A stretch of 23,003 nt of DNA from positions 1 to 23,003 of IMG/VR virus record IMGVR_UViG_3300018423_000070; one strand, written 5' to 3'. Source of the stretch: a virus. Each line of letters opens with the position of its first letter. Positions within the stretch are counted from its first letter, which is position 1. The notes beneath the pieces were generated by a model, which was not told the DNA's origin, did not search any database, and was given only the letters and a program-made list of their open reading frames with translations. Position numbers and translations under genes: made by a program. Shown piece after piece: positions 17,362-23,003 of this stretch.

Positions 17362-19998
17362 ATGGCTTACACAATATTTAATACTCGCAATCAAGACGTT
17401 GCAGTAGTTGAAGATGGTACTATTGATAATACCACTGACCTTAAACTAATAGGTAAAAACTACGCAGGTTACGGCGAAATTCAAAATGAAAACTTTATCT
17501 ACTTGTTAGAGAATTTTGCTGGTGCTAATCAACCACCTAGACCTATTGCAGGTCAGTTATGGTTTGATACAACTGATAAAAAGATTAAAGCATATGACGG
17601 CAATGATGAGAGTGTTTTTGTTCCCCTTGGAAACCTTCACATTGGTGCTAAACCTACCGGCGCAGCAATTACAGCAGCAAACGTCAATAAAGGCGATTTA
17701 TGGTGGGATGATGTAACAAGTCAGTTATATACACACAACGGCGCAACTTCAGGTGATCCATTTGTACTAATTGGACCAAGAGGAAATCAAACAATTAAAA
17801 CAGCAGTAGAAGATGCTGAAGTATTTGATAATTTATTTGCAGGCCAAGCAGACCCTTCACCCTACAAACACAAAATTTTAAAAGGGTATGTAGACGATGT
17901 TGTAATTTTTACAGTAAGTAATGATGAGTTTGTATTAGACGATTCAAATCCAATAACAGGATTTGATAGAATTAAAAAAGGTATTACACTTTTAAATACT
18001 GAAAACGCAAACAATGGTGTTACTAGTGGAAACTATCAGTTCCACGGTACAGTGTCAAATACACTACAACTAGGCGGAACACTTGCACAAGAATTTGTAC
18101 AACGTTCTAATCCTATATTTTTAACTCAAGTTAATATTGATGATAACGACGGTGTATTAATTGGTCCAAATAATGAAGTAACATTAAGAGTTTCAAATGG
18201 CGAAGCAGAACTTAAATCAACTATTAATGGTGGAAAGATAAACTTTAAAGTTGATGATGTAAGTGGTAACACAGTTACACCATTAACACTTACTGCCGAT
18301 GGCGCAATGCCAGCAACAGATAACAGTAAAGATATTGGTAGTTCAAGTTTACGCTGGAATGAAGTGTATGCTGTAAACTTTAGAGGTATTGCAGATAATG
18401 CTAACAACCTTTTAAGTGACGGTACTTTTAGAATTGCTACTAGAACTAATACAAACAATGCTATTGTTACAAGAGATAGCGTTGGTGATATCTTTGGTAC
18501 AGCATTCCGTGGAACAGCGTTATACAACAGCGCAGACGCAACAGCAGCCCTTACAGCACGAGTTACAAAAGCAGATAGTGTACAAGTAGACGGTACAACA
18601 GATTATGTAAATGCAACTGTAACAAGTACAGCAAATAAACTAGCATTACGTGATGGTAATGGACATTTATTTGCAGAACAATTTAATGGACTAGCTTCTA
18701 GATCAGCAACAATAAGAGTTCCAACAGGAACTCCAGATCAATTTGAAAATCGTTCTGCAAGTGTTGCTAATCAAGGTAGCAATGTTCCTAATACTGTTGC
18801 TGTTAGAGACGAAAACGGAAGTTTATGGGCAAATGAATTTATTGGCGGATTAAACGGACAGTCATCAACTGCTACTAGATGGCATGAAAAAATGACACTT
18901 ACAATAGCAGGAGATGCAGACGGTTCAGTAGAATTTGATGGATCTCAAGATGTAACATTAAATATTACCGTTGGAAATAATAAAGTAGCACTAGGAAGTG
19001 ATACTACAGGTAACTATGTTCAAAGTCTTGCAATATATGACAATGACCCTTATGTTAACGTATACATAAACAATATACAAGACGGAGCAGCAACTGAAAG
19101 TGCAACAGCACTTCTTGGACTTAATGCTGGTTCAGACAACCGAGGCGGCAACCTTGTTGCTAGAGATCAGTTTGGTGACTTTGCTGCTAGAATAATTACA
19201 GCTGAAACTGGCATTGTATCAGATGATACAATTACAGGCGAAACAATTACAGCTAACGTTAAGTTTGTTGGGCATGTTAACGAAGTTGGTACAACTAAAG
19301 ATGGTTACTTTGATAATTTGTTCTGTAATAACTTTAATTTTGCAAACGAAGGTACACTTGCAATTTCAGGTGGTGGTACAGGAGCAACTACAGCACCTAC
19401 TGCTAGAACTAACTTAGGTGTTTACAGTACAGGCGAAGTTGACGCTTTAATTGCTGGTGTTAATAGCACAATTAGCGGTCTTAGTTCAGACAGAATTATT
19501 AGCGGCGACACTAACAGTACTAATATTATTTCTAATTCTAATATGGTGTATACATTAGCTAACGTACAACATACAGTTTTTGACGTAGATGGTATAACAC
19601 TGTCAACAGGTAAATTTAAAGGTACTGCTACTTCGGCAGAATATGCTGACTTAGCAGAGATGTACACAACCGATCAAGAACTTGCTCCAGGCACAGTAGT
19701 CACAGTATGTACAGATGAAGGTCATGAATTAGAAGCATGTAGTGCAGTATCATTTCCGGTAGGAATTGTATCAACAGATCCTGCTTACTTAATGAATTCA
19801 AGTTTAGAAAACGGTCAACCTATAGCACTTAAAGGTCGTGTTCCAACTCGTGTAGTTGGAGCAGTTCAAAAAGGCACTTTATTATTTGCAGGCGATAACG
19901 GATGTCTAGTTAAAGAAGGCATACACAAGGTTGCAGTAGCATTAGAATCAAATAGTGAAGAAGGCGAAAAATTAGTAGAATGTATGATAGTACTGTAA
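17362..19998 (+). CDS. Fibre-like structural protein, third paralogue, with distinct C-terminal domain
   Basis: The protein has 878 residues. Residues 1-145 repeat the paralogous module: LKLIGKNYAGYGE, NENFIYLLENFAG, PIAGQLWFD, then GDLWWD...QLYTHNG and VLIGPRG. The GVLIG shaft module begins near 264, followed by a DIGSSSLRWNEVYAVNFRG segment near 320-345. SGGGTGATTAPTARTNLGV at about 668-686 is a common phage fibre motif that often precedes the tip. From about residue 760 (YADLAEMYTTDQ) to the end is a beta-rich domain of a type frequent at the C-terminus of marine myovirus fibres (VVTVC, GIVSTDPAYLMN, ALKGRVPTRVVG, KGTLL). It resembles peptidase-G2-like intramolecular chaperone tips, but self-cleavage cannot be judged from sequence alone. 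The gene has its own putative late promoter and AGGGGA ribosome site, and ends just before the terminator. Confidence 0.88.
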   Translation: MAYTIFNTRNQDVAVVEDGTIDNTTDLKLIGKNYAGYGEIQNENFIYLLENFAGANQPPRPIAGQLWFDTTDKKIKAYDGNDESVFVPLGNLHIGAKPTGAAITAANVNKGDLWWDDVTSQLYTHNGATSGDPFVLIGPRGNQTIKTAVEDAEVFDNLFAGQADPSPYKHKILKGYVDDVVIFTVSNDEFVLDDSNPITGFDRIKKGITLLNTENANNGVTSGNYQFHGTVSNTLQLGGTLAQEFVQRSNPIFLTQVNIDDNDGVLIGPNNEVTLRVSNGEAELKSTINGGKINFKVDDVSGNTVTPLTLTADGAMPATDNSKDIGSSSLRWNEVYAVNFRGIADNANNLLSDGTFRIATRTNTNNAIVTRDSVGDIFGTAFRGTALYNSADATAALTARVTKADSVQVDGTTDYVNATVTSTANKLALRDGNGHLFAEQFNGLASRSATIRVPTGTPDQFENRSASVANQGSNVPNTVAVRDENGSLWANEFIGGLNGQSSTATRWHEKMTLTIAGDADGSVEFDGSQDVTLNITVGNNKVALGSDTTGNYVQSLAIYDNDPYVNVYINNIQDGAATESATALLGLNAGSDNRGGNLVARDQFGDFAARIITAETGIVSDDTITGETITANVKFVGHVNEVGTTKDGYFDNLFCNNFNFANEGTLAISGGGTGATTAPTARTNLGVYSTGEVDALIAGVNSTISGLSSDRIISGDTNSTNIISNSNMVYTLANVQHTVFDVDGITLSTGKFKGTATSAEYADLAEMYTTDQELAPGTVVTVCTDEGHELEACSAVSFPVGIVSTDPAYLMNSSLENGQPIALKGRVPTRVVGAVQKGTLLFAGDNGCLVKEGIHKVAVALESNSEEGEKLVECMIVL

Positions 19999-20013
19999 GG
20001 TACTATACATAAT

Positions 20014-20041
20014 AAAAAAGGCGCATAATGCGCCTTTTTTT
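20014..20041. terminator. Symmetric rho-independent terminator between convergent fibre genes
   Basis: GGCGCA (20020-20025), a three-base loop TAA, and TGCGCC (20029-20034) form a GC stem, flanked by six A's before and seven T's after; the A and T tracts extend the pairing. It begins 16 bases after the stop of the plus-strand fibre gene. Because it has a T tract on either strand, it could also stop transcription of the minus-strand fibre gene ending at 20117. Confidence 0.9.
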
Positions 20042-20116
20042 ATGACTAATTAACTTTGTACTATAATGTATATAAAGTGTGTGTATGACGCTTATATAAG
20101 CTCTAAAACGCCTTTA
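20042..20116. other. Short intergenic spacer with a 12-bp palindrome
   Basis: No gene is visible in this spacer. It holds the perfect palindrome GCTTATATAAGC at 20090-20101 and a TATAAT at 20062-20067 that lacks a convincing -35 partner or a downstream gene on the plus strand. The palindrome lies between the minus-strand fibre stop and the shared terminator, so it would be in that gene's 3' untranslated RNA. Confidence 0.5.
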
Positions 20117-21811
20117 TTATACGTTAGTCCAGTTAGAACCGTCAAAGAATTGTAATTGATTTGTTGCTGCTGGAGTAGTACCTGCTTCCATAAGTATTAC
20201 CATTCCTTTTTCTGGACTTGGAACAAGAGCAGTTCTAGCAGTATCATCTGCAACTACTGCAAACTTAGCAGGAACACCAAATGTTACTTTTTCGTTAGTT
20301 GCTTCAAAGTGTGTATCGTAATTTGCTGGGTTTGCAACTGCTACATCGTCATCTGGATCACCTGTAAAAGTGTGAAGCACTAAACTAGGATCAGTTGCAC
20401 CTGAAATTCTAAATAGTTCTACTTTATCCTGGGCAATTAACAGATTTTCAAAAGTTGATCTGTTTTCAAATCCTGTTCTATCTTTAAACTTAATTTCACC
20501 ACCTGAATCGTGAATAACATCAAGTGTTCGTAATGTTCTTACAGAAAGTTCACCATCTGGTCTACCTCTAATAACCTGACCGCCTAAAGCACCATCTGGA
20601 TTAACTTCAAATCCTTGATTCATTATAATATCAGCATTAAAAGTCATTGCAGGAGTTACTACAATAGCACTTGAATCTGCACTATCAATTAGACTAGTAA
20701 AAATGTTTCCGGTAAATGTTCCTGAATGATCACCAGCTGCATTACCAGTTAAGTTTGCTGTGATCGTACCACTAATAACTGACCCTGAAATTGTATTATT
20801 AACTGCATCAACTAGTATAGTTGAGTCATTACCAAATACTGTACCTTTAACATCACCTGTATGATAACCAGTTGTATTACCTACTACATTACCAGTTACA
20901 TCACCTGTATGTGTGCCAGCAGTATTACCTGTAACATTACCAACAACGCCTTGACCTGCTTGTAAAACACCATTAGCATCAATATAAACATCACCACCAT
21001 CAACTTTAAAGTTAATAATATTTGTTGATCCGTTAGAAGCATCGATAGTAAAATCGTTATTAGCATCATTAATGCTCATACCACCTGAGAAAGTTACGCT
21101 GTTTGTAAAGATATTGTTACCAACAGCATCTATAATAGGAGTGCTGTCGTCGCCAAACACAGAACCTTTAACATCGCCTGTGTGATAACCTGTTGTATTA
21201 CCCGTAACATCACCTGTTACGTTACCAGTTACATTACCAGTTAAGTTTCCGTTTAAGTTACCTGTAACATCACCTGTTAAATCACCAGTAAATGTATTAG
21301 CACTTACATCAACCATTACAGTTGAATTGTCTGCTATAACATTACCGTTTAAAGAAACAGCATCTATTTGACCGTCTACTGTTAATCCAGTAAAGTAACC
21401 ATTGTTCCAACGAGCGTTTGCTGCACCAATGTTATATGTAGAGTCTGCATTAGGAGTTAATGAGCTTGTTATCTTTGCAGTAAAGTCTACAGTATCAGTA
21501 TTAGCATCGTCACCAATGTTTACATTGCCGGTAGCAGTAATAGTGCCATTAATGTTGATATTACCTGTACCAATAATATCGTTGCCGTTAAGGTCTAAGT
21601 TTTGTTGTAAATTTATTTTTGAATTATTTGTATCTGCGGTAATATACGTTCCAAGGATTGCACCTGCGTTGTCTGTAAGTTTTATACCTCCAGCAGTTGA
21701 GCCGTCACCGATAAACAGTGCATCTGTATCTGTAATATATACTAGCTCGCCTTCTGCAAATACAACACTTGAACGCTCTGTGTCCGTACCGCGTCTAATT
21801 TGTAAAGCCAT
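20117..21811 (-). CDS. Fibre-like structural protein with Mtd-N-like N-terminus and TG-rich repeat shaft
   Basis: A 564-residue protein. The first ~45 residues (QIRRGTDTERSSVVFAEGEL, then YITDT..LFIGDGST.GG) match the pattern of the N-terminal domain of phage major tropism determinant-type proteins, widespread in marine myovirus fibres. Residues ~115-140 carry NADSTYNIGAANARWNNGYF, the IG..RW..Y motif also found in two plus-strand fibres. The middle (about 155-370) is built of TGNVTGDVTG-like runs alternating with DST..VD...N segments. The C-terminus (EKGMVILMEAGTT...LQFFDGSNWTNV) is a common ending of marine phage structural proteins. It probably forms an elongated trimeric fibre or virion decoration. 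It is transcribed toward the plus-strand fibre genes. AGGAG at 21820-21824 lies 8 bases before the ATG, and a late promoter motif sits upstream. Confidence 0.87.
   Translation of the reverse strand: MALQIRRGTDTERSSVVFAEGELVYITDTDALFIGDGSTAGGIKLTDNAGAILGTYITADTNNSKINLQQNLDLNGNDIIGTGNININGTITATGNVNIGDDANTDTVDFTAKITSSLTPNADSTYNIGAANARWNNGYFTGLTVDGQIDAVSLNGNVIADNSTVMVDVSANTFTGDLTGDVTGNLNGNLTGNVTGNVTGDVTGNTTGYHTGDVKGSVFGDDSTPIIDAVGNNIFTNSVTFSGGMSINDANNDFTIDASNGSTNIINFKVDGGDVYIDANGVLQAGQGVVGNVTGNTAGTHTGDVTGNVVGNTTGYHTGDVKGTVFGNDSTILVDAVNNTISGSVISGTITANLTGNAAGDHSGTFTGNIFTSLIDSADSSAIVVTPAMTFNADIIMNQGFEVNPDGALGGQVIRGRPDGELSVRTLRTLDVIHDSGGEIKFKDRTGFENRSTFENLLIAQDKVELFRISGATDPSLVLHTFTGDPDDDVAVANPANYDTHFEATNEKVTFGVPAKFAVVADDTARTALVPSPEKGMVILMEAGTTPAATNQLQFFDGSNWTNV
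20770..21356 (-). repeat. Imperfect tandem repeats within the minus-strand fibre gene
   Basis: In coding sense there are three copies of a DST..(V/I)D...N unit, at about 21356-21297 (ADNSTVMVD), 21168-21100 (GDDSTPIID) and 20845-20770 (GNDSTILVD). Runs of a 12-base unit encoding TGN/D-V separate them. Two longer blocks, GNTTGYHTGDVKG(S/T)VFG, recur at about 21200-21155 and 20885-20835 with mostly synonymous differences. The boundaries are approximate. This indicates internal duplication within the shaft. Confidence 0.75.
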
Positions 21812-21819
21812 TCGTTAAA

Positions 21820-21824
21820 CTCCT
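21820..21824 (-). promoter_or_regulatory. Ribosome binding site of the minus-strand fibre gene
   Basis: AGGAG in the transcript, eight bases before the ATG at 21811; it supports this start and lies downstream of the late promoter motif. Confidence 0.7.
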
Positions 21825-21844
21825 GATAACATAATATTTGTTAT

Positions 21845-21855
21845 TAGTATTTATC
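21845..21855 (-). promoter_or_regulatory. T4-type late promoter motif before the minus-strand fibre gene
   Basis: On the minus strand this reads GATAAATACTA, identical over 11 bases to the site at 17328-17338 and differing from the T4 late core TATAAATA only at the first base. It lies in the 61-base gap between the 104-residue gene and the fibre gene, 34 bases before the ATG, leaving room for a short leader with AGGAG. This position is what a late promoter for the fibre gene would need. Confidence 0.65.
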
Positions 21856-21872
21856 CGATTGAACAGGAATGA

Positions 21873-22187
21873 CTACTTTCTTAATTTAAGGAATTTACGT
21901 GTCCGTTTGGTAATATCTTCTTTAACCTTGTTGGTATTTAACCTAAAGTCAACGTTTTTAATAGCGTCTTTATATTCGTCAAACAGTTCTTCTAGTGATT
22001 TTTCTAAGATTTCTATCTTATTTTTTGAAGTATCAATGGCAATATCCCATATCTTTCCGTCGATAAATTCTACTCGTACAGAATGGAGGTATTCGAGAGG
22101 GACAACATCTATGTCAACATCCTCGAATACCTCTGGCCAATGATTTATAACGTCTTGGGGAAGTTTTTTACTGGGCTTCTTCGACAC
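21873..22187 (-). CDS. Small conserved-type phage protein, 104 residues, GTG start
   Basis: The start is GTG, inside the last codons of the upstream gene (20-nt overlap in another frame), so it is probably translated by coupling; only a weak AAGAGG lies upstream. The protein begins with a lysine-rich stretch (MSKKPSKKLPQ), followed by HWPEVF and PLEYLHSVRVEFIDGK..DI, then a charged helical segment (about residues 55-85) and a basic tail (KRTRKFLKLRK). The pattern resembles a small conserved uncharacterised protein of marine T4-like phages. No catalytic motif, signal or membrane segment is visible. The basic tail would allow nucleic-acid or acidic-protein contact, which is only inference. Confidence 0.82.
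   Translation of the reverse strand: MSKKPSKKLPQDVINHWPEVFEDVDIDVVPLEYLHSVRVEFIDGKIWDIAIDTSKNKIEILEKSLEELFDEYKDAIKNVDFRLNTNKVKEDITKRTRKFLKLRK
22086..22133 (-). repeat. Perfect 12-bp inverted repeat inside the 104-residue gene
   Basis: GAGGTATTCGAG at 22086-22097 and its exact reverse complement CTCGAATACCTC at 22122-22133 are separated by 24 bases. Within the spacer, GACA (22101-22104) and TGTC (22112-22115) can pair as an inner stem. The mRNA hairpin would span codons 19-34, encoding EVFE and LEYL in its arms. Confidence 0.7.
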
Positions 22188-22779
22188 TGGCTTTGGTTTT
22201 CCTCTTAGTAGGTACCAACTCCTCGGCCTGTTCTCTTAAACGTTTTGCTTCTTTAAACATTGCATCTGCTTGTGAACGATATTGAGCAGCCAGTTCTTCG
22301 TCTGACAATACACCAGCTGGTGCATCTGTTTCGCTTCTAGAAATATTAGTAGTATCTTCTACTGGAGCAGTTTGTGCTACAGGACTAGCGCCGTTTATTT
22401 CGTTTGCTAAATCACCTACTGTTACACCTTTTTGCTCAGCAATTATTTTATTAAGTTCTGCTAAATTTACTGTGCTCTTAGTATCTGGAGTCATTTCAAT
22501 ATCTTCAGATAATACTTTAGTTAATTTGCCCATTCGATGGAAACCAAGTAACATATTTTGTCCATCAGCTAATTGAGTTCTATGCATTGCATCAGCAAGT
22601 TCATTAGCATTTTGTCCTGCATCTGATTCTAATAGTTTCATAAGAGAATCGTGATCAGGCGCATCTAAGTTTTCGCTAAAAACTACTAATGAAAAATTAG
22701 GATCCCCAGGAATTACTCTATATGCTACTGCACATCTTTTTTTCTGTTTAACAGATCTTCCTATATGTTTTAGAGCCAT
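22168..22779 (-). CDS. Conserved-type phage protein, 203 residues, function unassigned
   Basis: The start at 22779 (MALKHIGRSVKQKKRC) is chosen because AGGAGAG precedes it by four bases. A longer frame beginning at 22833 would add 18 residues that overlap the upstream gene and read as an out-of-frame product. The N-terminal ~100 residues are a compact domain (CAVAYRVIPGDPNFSLVVFS, then a helical LMKLLESDAGQNANELADAM). A linker rich in A, T, P and D follows at about 130-160, and the C-terminus (about 163-203) is a charged, probably coiled-coil helix ending in a basic patch. It resembles uncharacterised proteins of marine T4-like phages; I cannot name a T4 equivalent. It lies one base after the stop of the upstream gene and overlaps the downstream one, so the three form one operon. 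Confidence 0.85.
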   Translation of the reverse strand: MALKHIGRSVKQKKRCAVAYRVIPGDPNFSLVVFSENLDAPDHDSLMKLLESDAGQNANELADAMHRTQLADGQNMLLGFHRMGKLTKVLSEDIEMTPDTKSTVNLAELNKIIAEQKGVTVGDLANEINGASPVAQTAPVEDTTNISRSETDAPAGVLSDEELAAQYRSQADAMFKEAKRLREQAEELVPTKRKTKASVEEAQ

Positions 22780-22780
22780 A

Positions 22781-23002
22781 TTACTCTCCTTTTGCTTCTT
22801 CCTTTGGCGGTTCTTGTTGAGCAGATACAGCACTTAGGAAAGATTCAAGTTTGTTATAAGTTGTACCAACTACTGCCATTTCATTTGCACGAAATGCACC
22901 GCGTGTACTAGCAACATCAATGATTTGCTTAATAGCAGTTAAATCCTGAACAGTTAGTTCAGCTGCCGGCGGTGTTGCTCCTGCTGGAGCCTGTGTAGTT
23001 GC
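22781..23002 (-). CDS. C-terminal part of a small conserved-type phage protein (5' end outside window)
   Basis: This frame runs in from the right edge and gives 73 residues before TAA at 22783-22781. After an Ala/Pro/Thr-rich stretch it contains LTVQDLTAIKQIIDVASTRG followed by AFRANEMAVVGTTYNKLESF, a two-helix pattern I associate with a small uncharacterised protein conserved in marine T4-like phages. The end is charged (PPKEEAKGE). The stop is separated from the next ATG by one base, and its last codons supply the ribosome site of the 203-residue gene, so the two are co-translated from one message. No function can be assigned. Confidence 0.8.
   Translation of the reverse strand, partial: ATTQAPAGATPPAAELTVQDLTAIKQIIDVASTRGAFRANEMAVVGTTYNKLESFLSAVSAQQEPPKEEAKGE
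22784..22790 (-). promoter_or_regulatory. Ribosome binding site that decides the 22779 start
   Basis: AGGAGAG in the transcript, formed by the last codons of the upstream gene (GGA GAG), sits four bases before ATG 22779. It favours that start over the upstream ATG at 22833. Confidence 0.8.
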
Positions 23003-23003
23003 T

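Noticed and set aside
20062-20067. TATAAT as a sigma70-type promoter on the plus strand
   Set aside because: There is no acceptable -35 element and no plus-strand gene downstream; a chance match in an AT-rich spacer.
20700-21300. CRISPR-like or direct-repeat array
   Set aside because: The repeats are in frame, imperfect and encode TG-rich protein repeats inside a fibre gene; there are no spacers of uniform length.
20117-21811. A diversity-generating retroelement, suggested by the Mtd-N-like fibre
   Set aside because: No reverse transcriptase, template repeat or variable C-type lectin domain is visible; the N-terminal domain alone is common in marine phage fibres.
21838-22143. A 101-residue plus-strand frame opposite the 104-residue gene
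   Set aside because: It has serine-rich low-complexity translation and no ribosome site; the minus-strand frame fits the operon and has a plausible protein composition.
22780-22833. Upstream ATG at 22833 for the 203-residue gene
   Set aside because: The extra 18 residues overlap the upstream gene, lack a ribosome site, and an AGGAGAG is correctly placed for the ATG at 22779.

Overview
The window reads as part of the virion-structure region of a T4-like marine myovirus, of the kind that infects picocyanobacteria (Prochlorococcus, Synechococcus) or SAR11 bacteria. Support comes from strong AT richness, near-complete coding, a giant multi-domain structural protein, several large tail-fibre-type proteins with collar-domain, G-x-L-W and Mtd-N-like signatures, and T4-type late promoter motifs (GATAAATACTA, AATAAATACAC). 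No tRNA, integrase, transposase, CRISPR array or metabolic gene is visible. The host cannot be fixed from this window alone.

Plus strand, 2-19998: (1) the 3' 12.1 kb of a giant structural gene whose frame is open to the left edge, so at least 4046 residues; (2) a 205-residue conserved-looking virion protein; (3-5) three consecutive fibre-like proteins of 737, 767 and 878 residues. Their first ~330 residues look colinear and homologous, but their C-termini differ: a tail-collar domain with an HxH tip, a fibre with no recognised tip, and a beta-rich terminal domain typical of marine phage fibres. A hairpin terminator with A and T tracts on both sides (20014-20041) follows.

Minus strand, read from the right edge: the C-terminus of a small protein (22781-23002), a 203-residue protein (22168-22779) and a 104-residue protein (21873-22187, GTG start, 20-nt overlap) form one tight operon. 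A late-promoter-like motif in the 61-nt gap precedes a fourth fibre-like gene (20117-21811) with an N-terminus like the Mtd-N domain and a shaft of TG-rich repeats. It converges on the plus-strand fibre genes, and the shared terminator separates the two units.

Together the genes probably encode the distal adsorption apparatus (baseplate-associated giant protein plus several fibres), expressed late. The most unusual observations are a beta-propeller that appears split by an ~879-residue insertion inside the giant protein, a late-promoter motif inside a perfect short hairpin, a perfect 12-bp inverted repeat inside the 104-residue gene built from codons atypical for the window, and the three-fold fibre paralogy with swapped tips. 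I see no defence or mobile system here.
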